Of a stretch of 48,832 bases of DNA, positions 15,242-23,565 are shown piece by piece. The notes beneath the pieces are model-generated. The model had not been told where the DNA came from. It made no database searches and saw only the letters and a list, made by a program, of their open reading frames with translations. Origin of the DNA: JAHEJA01 sp965657215 (GTDB lineage Bacteria; Pseudomonadota; Alphaproteobacteria; Rhodobacterales; Rhodobacteraceae); assembly GCA_965657215.1 (NCBI GenBank), contig CBFHNR010000019.1, forward strand, positions 1 to 48,832. Direction: 5' to 3'. Positions within the stretch are counted from its first letter, which is position 1. Each line of letters opens with the position of its first letter. Both the position numbers and the translations under genes were made by a program.

Positions 15242-15523
15242 ATGATGGCAATATATGGACCAATCGCACTTATTTTGAATGTCGCTTTCTATTTCATGAT
15301 TGCGCATATTATCATGAGTTGGTTGATCAATTTCCAAGTGTTGAATTTGCACCAGCCTTTCGTGTCGCAATTGTGGTATGGGTTGAACCGTGTTCTTGAG
15401 CCGATCTACACGCCTATTCGTCGGGTGTTGCCTGATACGCGGCCTTTGGATTTGGCGCCTTTGGTGGCCTTCATCATCATAATTTCCTTGCGGGATTATA
15501 TCCTTCCGACGCTCTTGTTCTAA
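15242..15523 (+). CDS. YggT family membrane protein
   Basis: A 93-residue protein of the YggT/YlmG family. Two membrane helices are visible, AIYGPIALILNVAFYFMIAHIIMSWL (3-28) and the C-terminal LDLAPLVAFIIIISLRDYIL. Between them is the conserved basic loop with LEPIYTPIRRVLP. The family is linked to cell-envelope or division functions in bacteria and to thylakoid distribution in plastids, but the biochemical role is not settled. A good AAAGGAGA ribosome site stands before the ATG. It precedes recQ on the same strand by 68 bases. Confidence 0.92.
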   Translation: MMAIYGPIALILNVAFYFMIAHIIMSWLINFQVLNLHQPFVSQLWYGLNRVLEPIYTPIRRVLPDTRPLDLAPLVAFIIIISLRDYILPTLLF

Positions 15524-15591
15524 GGGGTTGTTTCCCTAGGCTTGATGTGGGAAACCTGAGGTGAAGAGAGCAGTCATCTAACAGGTTTTTT

Positions 15592-17634
15592 GTGTCGTCT
15601 AACGCCCAACTTTTGCGCGATGTTTTTGGATTCGACGGGTTTCGGTCGGGTCAGGAAGAAATCGTGCAAGCCGTTGCAGATGGCGAAAATGTGCTTGCTA
15701 TTATGCCGACAGGTGGGGGCAAGTCGCTCTGTTATCAATTCCCTGCATTGATCCGTGACGGGTTAACCGTTGTTATATCACCGCTGATTGCCTTGATGCG
15801 GGATCAGGTGCGGGCGTTGCAAGAAATTGGCGTGGCTGCAGGTGCCTTGACCTCGGGCAATACCCAAGAGGAAACCGATGCGGTTTTTGCGGGTTTGGAT
15901 GCAGGGACGCTCAAGCTTTTGTATATTGCGCCAGAGCGATTGGCGTCCGCTTCGATGCTATCGGCATTACGTCGGTATAACGTCGGTATGATAGCGGTGG
16001 ACGAAGCCCATTGTGTGAGCCAGTGGGGGCATGATTTTCGTCCCGATTATTTGCGTATTGGGGATTTGCGTCGTGCGCTGAATGTGCCCATTTCCGCGTT
16101 CACCGCAACAGCGGATGCAGAGACGCAAACCGAAATTGTCACCCGTCTGTTTGATGGCCAAGCTCCGCGCACATTCTTGCGGGGGTTTGATCGCCCCAAT
16201 ATTCATCTGGCGTTTTCTGCCAAGGATGGTCCGCGTCAACAAATTCTAGACTTCGCTGAAGAGCGCAAAGGCAGGTCGGGAATTGTCTATTGTGGTACGC
16301 GCGCCAAAACCGAAGGCTTGGCCAAAGCCTTGAGCGATGCGGGGCATACGGCGTGTTTTTATCATGGCGGAATGGAGGCCGATGATCGGCGACAGGTCGA
16401 GCGTAGATTTGCCGTAGAGGATGGGTTGATCGTTGTGGCGACGGTTGCCTTTGGGATGGGGGTGGACAAGCCTGATATCCGCTGGGTCGCTCATGCCGAC
16501 CTCCCCAAATCTATTGAGGCCTATTACCAAGAAATTGGCCGCGCTGGGCGCGATGGGGCGGCGGCGGAAACATTGACCCTGTTTGGACCTGATGACATAC
16601 GCCTGCGTCGCAGCCAGATTGACGAAGGACTGGCCCCTCCAGAGCGACGCAATGCAGATCATGGGCGGTTGAATTCCTTGCTTGGGTTGGCAGAGGCGTT
16701 GAGCTGCCGACGGCAGACGCTCTTGGGGTATTTTGGCGAAACGTCTGAGCCCTGTGGGAACTGCGATCTTTGTGATGTGCCACCTGAGGTGTTTGATGGC
16801 ACCGAGGCGGTGCGCAAGGCCCTGTCTGCGATTTTGCGCACCAAGGAATATTTTGGAGCAGGGCATTTGATTGATATCTTGCTTGGCTCAGAAACGGATA
16901 AAGTGAAATCAAACGGTCATGAGAGCCTGCCCACCTTTGGCGTTGGGCGCGATTTGATGCGAACCCAGTGGCAGGCAATTTTTCGTCAGATGATGGGCCA
17001 TGATTTGATCCGTCCTGATGCGGAACGCCATGGCGCCTTGCGGATGACGGATGCGGCTTTGCCAATTTTGCGCGATGAGGCCACAATTACCCTTCGCAAA
17101 GATAGCATTCGTGCCGCGGCGAAACGACGTCCTGCGGTCAAAACCTTGGTCAGCGAAGAAGACGCGCCTTTGCTCTCTGCGCTTAAGGCGAAGCGGCGTT
17201 ATTTGGCGGAAACGGCAAATGTGCCGGCCTATATTATTTTCAATGATCGTACCTTGATCGAAATGGCGGAAAAGCGGCCACAGACCTTGGATGCTATGAT
17301 GCAGATCTCTGGCATTGGCGCGAAAAAGCTAGACAGTTACGGAGATGCGTTTTTATCCGTCATAACGGGTGAAGCGACGCCCGAGATGCATCCGACACGA
17401 CGCAAGCTTGCGGGTCAAGCAGGGGCCAGCGTTTATGACCGCCTCCTAGAGGTTCAAGCGGACCTTGCCCAAGGGGCCAGTGGCATTGATAAACCTCTCA
17501 GCTGTTCTGCATCCCTATTGGCCAAAATTGCGAAAACGCGTCCAAAAGACATGCATGGGTTGGTGCGTATATTGGGGGAAAAGCGGGCGGAACGCTTTGG
17601 ATCTGCGTTTTTGGCGGTTCTCGGCGATGCATGA
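15592..17634 (+). CDS. recQ: ATP-dependent DNA helicase RecQ
   Basis: A 680-residue superfamily 2 helicase for recombination and fork repair. Walker A is MPTGGGKSLCYQFPAL, the DEAH box is VDEAHCVSQWGHDFRPDY, and motif VI is QEIGRAGRDG. The RecQ zinc-binding cysteines lie in SCRRQTLLGYF...CGNCDLC. A winged-helix RQC domain follows. The C-terminus has one clear HRDC domain (LKAKRRYLAETANVPAYIIF through MMQISGIGAKKLDSYG) and a second HRDC-like segment at the very end (LSCSASLLAKIAKTRP...ILGEKRAERFGSAFL), which fits the longer members of the family. The start is a GTG with a weak ribosome site, placed so that the protein aligns with the family N-terminus. Confidence 0.96.
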   Translation: MSSNAQLLRDVFGFDGFRSGQEEIVQAVADGENVLAIMPTGGGKSLCYQFPALIRDGLTVVISPLIALMRDQVRALQEIGVAAGALTSGNTQEETDAVFAGLDAGTLKLLYIAPERLASASMLSALRRYNVGMIAVDEAHCVSQWGHDFRPDYLRIGDLRRALNVPISAFTATADAETQTEIVTRLFDGQAPRTFLRGFDRPNIHLAFSAKDGPRQQILDFAEERKGRSGIVYCGTRAKTEGLAKALSDAGHTACFYHGGMEADDRRQVERRFAVEDGLIVVATVAFGMGVDKPDIRWVAHADLPKSIEAYYQEIGRAGRDGAAAETLTLFGPDDIRLRRSQIDEGLAPPERRNADHGRLNSLLGLAEALSCRRQTLLGYFGETSEPCGNCDLCDVPPEVFDGTEAVRKALSAILRTKEYFGAGHLIDILLGSETDKVKSNGHESLPTFGVGRDLMRTQWQAIFRQMMGHDLIRPDAERHGALRMTDAALPILRDEATITLRKDSIRAAAKRRPAVKTLVSEEDAPLLSALKAKRRYLAETANVPAYIIFNDRTLIEMAEKRPQTLDAMMQISGIGAKKLDSYGDAFLSVITGEATPEMHPTRRKLAGQAGASVYDRLLEVQADLAQGASGIDKPLSCSASLLAKIAKTRPKDMHGLVRILGEKRAERFGSAFLAVLGDA

Positions 17635-17689
17635 TGCTAGACTTTCGCGCCAGACTTCCTAAGTCAGTAGTAACAAAAGGAGCCAAATA

Positions 17690-18454
17690 ATGTTCGTAGT
17701 CGTTTCACCTGCCAAGAAAATGGACATGTCATCCGTGGATGTCGGTCCTGTGACAGCGCCCGACTTTATGGAGGATGCGGATGTTTTGGCCAAAGCTGCG
17801 GGCAAGCTGTCCAAGCAAGGGCTGATGGATTTGATGCATATCAGCGATAGCCTTGCCGCCCTAAACAAAGAGCGTTTTGCCAATTTCGGGGACCAAGACA
17901 AAAAGGCCGCCGCCTTTGCCTTTGCGGGCGATACCTATCAAGGGTTTGAGGCCGCGACATTGAGCGAAGATGCGGTGCGCTGGGCGCAGGATCACATGGG
18001 CATTTTATCGGGTCTTTATGGTGTCTTGCGACCTTTGGATGAAATTGAACCCTATCGATTGGAAATGGGAAGCAAGCTAAAGGTTGGGCGCAAACCATCG
18101 CTTTATGCCTATTGGGGATCGCGCTTGGCCGAGACTTTGAACGCGCGGGCTGGCTCCGTTGGTTCGGATGTTTTGGTGAACTGTGCCAGTCAAGAATATT
18201 TTGGCGCCGTGGATCAAAAGGCATTGAGCCTACGGATCATCACGCCGACGTTTTATGAGCCCAAGCCCACGGGTCCAAAAATTGTGAGTTTTTATGCCAA
18301 AAAAGCTCGGGGTGCGATGGCGCGCTACATTGTAGAAAATCGTTTGACCAATCCTGAGGCGTTGAAGGATTTTGATCTTGGCGGATACGAGTATCAGCCC
18401 GACATGTCATCCCCTGATAATCCAGTGTTCTTGCGTAGTTTGGACGCAGCCTAA
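17690..18454 (+). CDS. yaaA: Peroxide stress protein YaaA (DUF328 family)
   Basis: A 254-residue protein matching YaaA over its whole length: VVVSPAKKMDMSS at the N-terminus, FGDQDKKAAAFAFAGDTYQGF, GILSGLYGVLRPLDEIEPYRLEMG and NCASQEYFGAVD are family signatures. E. coli YaaA lowers free intracellular iron during hydrogen peroxide stress and binds DNA through a helix-hairpin-helix-like fold. An AAAGGAG ribosome site precedes the ATG. It is flanked by recQ and the Mn-dependent pyrophosphatase on the same strand, with about 55-70 base gaps. No OxyR site was recognised upstream. Confidence 0.94.
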   Translation: MFVVVSPAKKMDMSSVDVGPVTAPDFMEDADVLAKAAGKLSKQGLMDLMHISDSLAALNKERFANFGDQDKKAAAFAFAGDTYQGFEAATLSEDAVRWAQDHMGILSGLYGVLRPLDEIEPYRLEMGSKLKVGRKPSLYAYWGSRLAETLNARAGSVGSDVLVNCASQEYFGAVDQKALSLRIITPTFYEPKPTGPKIVSFYAKKARGAMARYIVENRLTNPEALKDFDLGGYEYQPDMSSPDNPVFLRSLDAA

Positions 18455-18524
18455 GGGCGCGTGACAAATGCTGTGCTGCAGCGTATAAGGCGGCAAATTT
18501 GGATGTTTCAAAGGATAAATAGAC

Positions 18525-19445
18525 ATGACTGTGCAGGTTTTCGGCCATAAATCCCCTGATACAGATTCCACAGGGTCCCCGATTGTTTGGGCGTGGTATT
18601 TGAATGAAATCAAAGGCATCGCTGCCGCGCCCAGGTTGTTGGGTGAGCCGAACACTGAGGCGGCTTTTGTTCTCAAGCGCTGGGGCTTGGATAAGCCAGA
18701 GATCATCAGCTCAGTTGAGGCGGACGCGCCTGTTGTGATTGTTGACACCAACAACCCTGCAGAACTGCCCGAGGGCATCAATGACGCCGATATTCAGGCG
18801 ATCATTGACCATCATAAATTGGTGGGCGGTCTCGAAACCAAGGGACCAATCGACATCACAATCCGTCCTTTGGCTTGTACGGCAACGATCATGTATGACC
18901 TCATGGGTGATGATGCGGCGAAGATGCCAGATGCGATCAAGGGCGCGGCTCTGTCGTGTATCCTCTCTGATACGTTGGAATTCCGCAGCCCAACAACAAC
19001 CGATCACGACCGCGCCGTAGTTGAAAAACTGGCCGCTGATTTGGGTGTTGATATCGCGGCCTATGCCTCGGAAATGTTTGAGGCAAAATCAGATGTCTCT
19101 GCGTTTTCGGATGCTGAACTGCTGCGCATGGATTCCAAGGAATACACTGTGGACGGCAAAGGGTTCCGCGTGTCTGTGTTGGAAACGACAGCGCCTAAGA
19201 TGGTCTTGGATCGTAAAGATAGCCTTATGGCGTCGATGGTTGATGTCGCCAAAGAAGACGGCGCAGATCAAGTTTTGCTCTTTGTGATTGATATCTTGAA
19301 CGAAGAGGCGACGCTTTTGGTGCCGAATGATTTGGTCAAGACAGTTGCCGAGAAATCCTTTGGGGCCGAGGTTACGGGTGACACCGTTGTCTTACCTGGG
19401 ATCATGAGCCGTAAAAAGCAGATTATTCCGAACCTAAAAGTCTAA
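18525..19445 (+). CDS. ppaC: Manganese-dependent inorganic pyrophosphatase (family II)
   Basis: A 306-residue DHH-family phosphoesterase that hydrolyses pyrophosphate in the cytoplasm. Metal ligands are visible: His8, Asp12 and Asp14 in FGHKSPDTDS, Asp74 in IVDTNNP, and the DHH triad Asp95-His96-His97 in IIDHHKLVGG. The C-terminal DHHA2 domain ends with the substrate-binding SRKKQ motif. There are no CBS domains, so it is the short unregulated form. It is followed by an intrinsic terminator at 19451-19471. Confidence 0.95.
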   Translation: MTVQVFGHKSPDTDSTGSPIVWAWYLNEIKGIAAAPRLLGEPNTEAAFVLKRWGLDKPEIISSVEADAPVVIVDTNNPAELPEGINDADIQAIIDHHKLVGGLETKGPIDITIRPLACTATIMYDLMGDDAAKMPDAIKGAALSCILSDTLEFRSPTTTDHDRAVVEKLAADLGVDIAAYASEMFEAKSDVSAFSDAELLRMDSKEYTVDGKGFRVSVLETTAPKMVLDRKDSLMASMVDVAKEDGADQVLLFVIDILNEEATLLVPNDLVKTVAEKSFGAEVTGDTVVLPGIMSRKKQIIPNLKV

Positions 19446-19450
19446 GACTG

Positions 19451-19471
19451 GGGCGCTTTGAGCGCCCTTTT
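19451..19471 (+). terminator. Intrinsic terminator after ppaC
   Basis: GGGCGC, loop TTTGA, GCGCCC, then TTTT form a perfect six-pair GC stem with a short T-run, six bases after the ppaC stop codon. Confidence 0.85.
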
Positions 19472-19504
19472 ACATTTATTCACGCTCTTTTACATAGGTG
19501 ACCC

Positions 19505-20377
19505 ATGTCGCAACTTATTCACTCTTTGTCAGATGTCTCTGATCGTTACAAAGCCTTGTTCGTGGATCTTTGGGGCTGTGTGCATGATGGGGTTCAGGCG
19601 ATGCCTGCGGCGGTGAAAGCCTTGCAAGAGTATCGCGCAAAGGGTGGGATTGTGGTCTTGGTCACCAATTCACCGCGTGCCCGCGCAGGTGTTGAAAAAC
19701 AGCTCAAAACCTTTGGCGTTCCTGATGACGCATGGGACACGATTGCGACCTCGGGAGATAGTGCGCGATCCGCAATGTTTCAGGGTGTCGTTGGGCAGAA
19801 GGTGTATTTCATTGGCGAAGAGCGTGACTTGCCATTTTTTGAGCCCCTCAGTTTGCTGGATAACCCGATTGAGATAACCCGCGTGCCTTTGGCCGAAGCG
19901 GACGGCATCGTGTGTACGGGGCCATTTGATTCCATGGCAGATCCTGATGACATGCGCGGTGCGTTCTTATTGGCAAAGACAAATGGGCTAAAGCTGTTGT
20001 GTGCGAACCCTGATATTGTGGTGGATCGTGGGCATATTCGGGAATGGTGTGCTGGTGCGTTGGCGAAGCTCTACACAGAAATGGGGGGCGAGAGCCTCTA
20101 TTTCGGAAAACCGCATCCGCCGATTTATGACCTTGCGCGGCGGCGGCTTTATGCTGTGGATCAAGACATCACAGATGATCAAATCTTGGCAATCGGGGAT
20201 GGGATCCTAACCGATATCAAAGGGGCCGTTGGCGAAAATATCGATTCTTTGTTTATCACAGGGGGCTTGGCCGCAGCGGATACAAAGACCCAAGACCAAC
20301 CCGATCCCGAAGCTCTAGAGCAGTATTTGGCCCAAGAAATGATGTCTCCTACATATTCGATCGGATTCTTGCGCTAA
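19505..20377 (+). CDS. TIGR01459-family HAD-IIA hydrolase
   Basis: A 290-residue haloacid-dehalogenase superfamily phosphatase of subclass IIA (NagD/p-nitrophenylphosphatase-like). Motif I is FVDLWGCVHDG with nucleophile Asp21, motif II is VLVTNSPRA, motif III uses the lysine in YFGKPHPPIYDLA, and motif IV is IGDGILTDIKGA. The DLWGC variant, where most members read DxDGV, is the mark of the alphaproteobacterial TIGR01459 group. The substrate is unknown, probably a small phosphorylated metabolite. It is transcribed on its own after the ppaC terminator. Confidence 0.92.
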   Translation: MSQLIHSLSDVSDRYKALFVDLWGCVHDGVQAMPAAVKALQEYRAKGGIVVLVTNSPRARAGVEKQLKTFGVPDDAWDTIATSGDSARSAMFQGVVGQKVYFIGEERDLPFFEPLSLLDNPIEITRVPLAEADGIVCTGPFDSMADPDDMRGAFLLAKTNGLKLLCANPDIVVDRGHIREWCAGALAKLYTEMGGESLYFGKPHPPIYDLARRRLYAVDQDITDDQILAIGDGILTDIKGAVGENIDSLFITGGLAAADTKTQDQPDPEALEQYLAQEMMSPTYSIGFLR

Positions 20378-20478
20378 ATATCACTTGATTATTCTGCAGT
20401 TGCAAAGTAATAAAGTTACAAAATTTGGCAATCAATAGTTTAATTGTTGCTTTATGACTTTGAAGTGCGGAGATCGAA

Positions 20479-20922
20479 ATGTTGGACAACCAGCCACGCG
20501 GAACAATTTGTATCGAAGATATCGAAATGGGAATGACGCGCTATATTCGCAAAGTCGTGACCGATCGTGATATTGAAATGTTTGCCGAAGTCTCAACTGA
20601 TCGCAATCCTGTGCATTTAGACGACGCCTATGCCAATGACACCATCTTTGAGGGACGGATTGCCCATGGGATGTTGACGGCTGGATTGATCTCTGCGGTC
20701 ATCGGTGAACAGCTTCCAGGTCATGGCACAATCTACATGAGCCAAACCCTCAAATTTATGGCACCTGTGCGCCCCGGTGATTTGGTCTACGCTGAGGTCA
20801 AAGTGACAGGCATTCAAATCGACAAACGCCGTGTGACTTTGGAATGTAAATGCGAAGTGGATGGCAAAAAAGTTTTGGTTGGGGAAGCCATGGTTATGGC
20901 ACCAAGCCGCAAGTTTGACTAA
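20479..20922 (+). CDS. MaoC-like (R)-specific enoyl-CoA hydratase
   Basis: A 147-residue single hot-dog-fold protein. The hydratase-2 motif is clear: Asp-x-Asn-Pro-x-His in DRNPVHLDDAYA, followed by FEGRIAHGMLTAGLISAV. This is the PhaJ-type arrangement that hydrates trans-2-enoyl-CoA to (R)-3-hydroxyacyl-CoA, often supplying polyhydroxyalkanoate synthesis. No pha genes are nearby, so the pathway is uncertain. The ATG has GGAG eleven bases upstream. The 100-base region before it is strongly AT-rich and probably holds its promoter. Confidence 0.9.
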   Translation: MLDNQPRGTICIEDIEMGMTRYIRKVVTDRDIEMFAEVSTDRNPVHLDDAYANDTIFEGRIAHGMLTAGLISAVIGEQLPGHGTIYMSQTLKFMAPVRPGDLVYAEVKVTGIQIDKRRVTLECKCEVDGKKVLVGEAMVMAPSRKFD

Positions 20923-20930
20923 GGCGTTTG

Positions 20931-20986
20931 GGGCTTTGCCCCGCCTCCCTTTGGTCGGCCCCCCAGAGTATTTTTGCAAAGATGAA
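20931..20986. repeat. Roseobacter-type intergenic motif, copy 2
   Basis: GGGCTTTGCCCCGCCTCCCT is followed by a G/C-rich stretch and then GAGTATTTTTGCAAAGATGAA, directly after the MaoC gene. The first twelve bases form a GGGC/GCCC hairpin. The tail matches the copy at 15124-15156 in GAGTATTT and the later CAAAG-TGAA. Confidence 0.5.
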
Positions 20987-21062
20987 ATCCTTGGGGTTAT
21001 TTTGTAAAAAATGACGTGACTGTTGGCTTGCGCCTTTGGGGATGTGGCGTTACGTCTTGGGC

Positions 21063-22001
21063 ATGAGAATTATCCGAGATTATATCTTTGCTGATGAAGC
21101 CGATAAAGGGGCGAGCGTCGCGATTGGGAACTTTGATGGGGTGCATATCGGCCATCAAGCTGTGATTGATATTGCGCGTCGTGAGGCTGATGCTTTGTCC
21201 GCCCCTGTGGGTGTTTTGACATTTGAGCCGCATCCCAGAGCGTATTTTGCGCCCCAGAGCGAACCGTTTCGTTTGATGAGTGCTGAGGCGCGCGCCACAC
21301 GTTTGGAGAAACTGGGTGTTGAGCGGCTTTATCAGTTGAATTTTAATGCTGCCTTATCTGCGCTCAGTCCGCGTGATTTTGCGAAGAATGTGATCTCTGA
21401 GGGATTGGGCCTATGCCACGTGGTTGTGGGGGCCGATTTCTGTTTTGGGCAAGGGCGGTCTGGGACTGTTGAAGACCTCTGTGCCTTTGGTGAGGAATTT
21501 GGGTTTGGGGTGACGGTTGCGCCTTTGGTCACGTTTGAGCAGGGGCAGGTGTCCTCAACCTCCATCCGTCAGGCCTTAAGTGAGGGACGCCCGCGGGATG
21601 CGGCGACGCAGCTGGGGCATTGGCATCGCATCGAAGGTCCCGTGATTGGTGGCGAACAGCGCGGTCGTGAATTGGGCTATCCCACAGCGAACATGTCTGT
21701 GGATGGGTTACATTTGCCCAAGCTTGGCGTCTATGCGGTTTTGGTTGATATCTTGGATGGTCCTTTTGCAGGGTCTTATCATGGGGCGGCTTCCTTGGGT
21801 GTGCGGCCTATGTTTGGGGAAAATACGCCAAATATCGAAACGTTTATCTTTGATTTTACGGGCGATATTTACGGGGCAAATGTGTCGGTCGCTCTTGTTG
21901 ATTATTTGCGGCCAGAGTTGAAGTTTGATGGGTTGGACGCTTTGATCACGCAGATGAACGCGGATTGCGATAAGGCCAAAGAAATTTTGGCCGCGCTATG
22001 A
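21063..22001 (+). CDS. ribF: Bifunctional riboflavin kinase/FAD synthetase
   Basis: A 312-residue enzyme that makes FMN from riboflavin and then FAD. The N-terminal nucleotidyltransferase carries IGNFDGVHIGHQ (21-32) and the STSIRQAL motif. The C-terminal flavokinase carries GPVIGGEQRGRELGYPTANM and the late acidic segment IETFIFDFTGDIYG. The frame opens at 21036, but the ATG at 21063 gives the family N-terminus (MRIIRDYIFADEAD). Its stop overlaps the start of the YcgN gene by four bases (ATGA). Confidence 0.96.
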   Translation: MRIIRDYIFADEADKGASVAIGNFDGVHIGHQAVIDIARREADALSAPVGVLTFEPHPRAYFAPQSEPFRLMSAEARATRLEKLGVERLYQLNFNAALSALSPRDFAKNVISEGLGLCHVVVGADFCFGQGRSGTVEDLCAFGEEFGFGVTVAPLVTFEQGQVSSTSIRQALSEGRPRDAATQLGHWHRIEGPVIGGEQRGRELGYPTANMSVDGLHLPKLGVYAVLVDILDGPFAGSYHGAASLGVRPMFGENTPNIETFIFDFTGDIYGANVSVALVDYLRPELKFDGLDALITQMNADCDKAKEILAAL

Positions 22002-22474
22002 GCGACGAGATTTCCATCAAGCGCGAAGGATTGTCGCCCAAGTTTTGGGAACGCAAACCTTTGACCAAAATGTCCCAAGCGGAATGGGAAGCCTTGTGTG
22101 ATGGCTGTGGCAAATGTTGCCTCAATAAGATCGAAGACGAAGACTCAGGTCAGGTGTTTTTAACCCGTGTTGCCTGTCGGTTGTTGGATGATCAATCCTG
22201 CCATTGTGCGCAATATGACATCCGTCATCAATTCGTCCCTGAATGTATCGTGATGCGTCCTGACAATATTGATCAGCACGCGTATTGGATGCCGAAAACC
22301 TGTGCGTATCGACTGCTTTGGCAGGGCAAACCCTTGTTTGATTGGCACCCTTTGATTTCAGGCGATCCTGAGTCCGTGCATCAGGCTGGTGTCTCTGTGC
22401 GGGGGATGACGGTGCCCGAATTTGATGTGGGCGAAGATGATTGGGAAGATCACTTAATTGAGGAGCCTCAGTAA
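21998..22474 (+). CDS. YcgN family cysteine-cluster protein
   Basis: A 158-residue protein of the UPF0153/YcgN family. It has the CxxCxxCC cluster DGCGKCCLNK, a second group of cysteines in RLLDDQSCHCAQYDIR, and FVPECIVM plus KTCAYRLLW further on. These resemble a metal or zinc/iron-sulfur binding site, but the function is not established. It overlaps ribF by four bases and its stop shares TAATG with the next gene, so the three are translationally coupled. Confidence 0.92.
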   Translation: MSDEISIKREGLSPKFWERKPLTKMSQAEWEALCDGCGKCCLNKIEDEDSGQVFLTRVACRLLDDQSCHCAQYDIRHQFVPECIVMRPDNIDQHAYWMPKTCAYRLLWQGKPLFDWHPLISGDPESVHQAGVSVRGMTVPEFDVGEDDWEDHLIEEPQ

Positions 22475-23526
22475 TGTTTTTTGCATCAGATAATTCCGGC
22501 CCCGTGCCACAACAGGTGTTGGATGCACTCGCTTCTGCGAACACGGGATATCAAAGCTCTTATGGCGCGGATAGCATCATGGATGAGGTGCGCGATCAGA
22601 TCCGCGATATCTTTGAGGCGCCAGAGGCCGCGGTCTATTTGGTTGCGACTGGAACGGCGGCGAATGCTTTGGCATTGGCCACGATGTGCGAGCCGTTTGA
22701 TACGGTGTTTTGTTCGCCTGTTGCGCATATCCATGAGGATGAATGTAATGCGCCAGAGTTCTATACGGGCGGTGCCAAACTCACGCTTGTTGGTGAGGGT
22801 GACAAAATCGGGTTGGATGCCTTGCGGAGGTCGATCGAGGGCGAAGGTAACCGGGGCGTCCATGGGCCACAACGAGGGCCAGTGTCCATTACGCAAGTAA
22901 CTGAAAAGGGTCGTATTTATTCCGTTGAGGAGATACGTGGCATCTGTGATCTTGCGAAATCCTACGGGCTGTCTGTGCATTTGGATGGGGCGCGCTTTGC
23001 CAATGCGATGGTGGCCTTGGGATGTACGGCTGCTGAGATGACGTGGAAAGCGGGCGTTGATGCCGTGAGCTTTGGTGGCACCAAGAATGGGTTGATGGGC
23101 GTTGAAGCGGTTATTTTCTTTGATCCAAAACTGGCTTGGGAATTTGAATTGCGTCGCAAACGTGGGGCGCATTTGTTTTCCAAGCACCGCTATTTGTCCG
23201 CTCAGATGCAGGCCTATTTGAAAGATGGGCTTTGGTTGGATATGGCCGCCAAAGCAAACGCAAATGCGGCGCATTTGATAGCGGGATTGCGCGACATTGA
23301 TGCTGTGGAATTCGTCTATGAACCAGATGCCAATTTGATGTTTGTGCGTATGCCGCGCGTTTATCACCAAGCGGTCCTGTCGCAAGGGGCGATGTATCAT
23401 CTGTCACATGGCGATTTAGACGGCGATCCCGATGAAATCTTGGAATCTCGCTTTGTCTGTGACTGGTCTATTGAAATCGACCAGATCGACAGGTTTTTGG
23501 GACTGCTTAAGGCCGTAAACGCCTAA
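22474..23526 (+). CDS. ltaE: Low-specificity L-threonine aldolase (beta-eliminating lyase family)
   Basis: A 350-residue fold-type I PLP enzyme that cleaves threonine or allo-threonine to glycine and acetaldehyde. FASDNSGPVPQQVLDAL and the SYGADSIMDEVRDQI segment are typical. Asp171 and Arg174 in VHLDGARFANA hold the cofactor ring and carboxylate, and Lys204 in SFGGTKNGLMG is the Schiff-base lysine. The length is normal. The ATG overlaps the YcgN stop (TAATG). Confidence 0.93.
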   Translation: MFFASDNSGPVPQQVLDALASANTGYQSSYGADSIMDEVRDQIRDIFEAPEAAVYLVATGTAANALALATMCEPFDTVFCSPVAHIHEDECNAPEFYTGGAKLTLVGEGDKIGLDALRRSIEGEGNRGVHGPQRGPVSITQVTEKGRIYSVEEIRGICDLAKSYGLSVHLDGARFANAMVALGCTAAEMTWKAGVDAVSFGGTKNGLMGVEAVIFFDPKLAWEFELRRKRGAHLFSKHRYLSAQMQAYLKDGLWLDMAAKANANAAHLIAGLRDIDAVEFVYEPDANLMFVRMPRVYHQAVLSQGAMYHLSHGDLDGDPDEILESRFVCDWSIEIDQIDRFLGLLKAVNA

Positions 23527-23565
23527 GACTTGCGTTTTACCCCGATTCCAAAGTAAAGCACCGCC

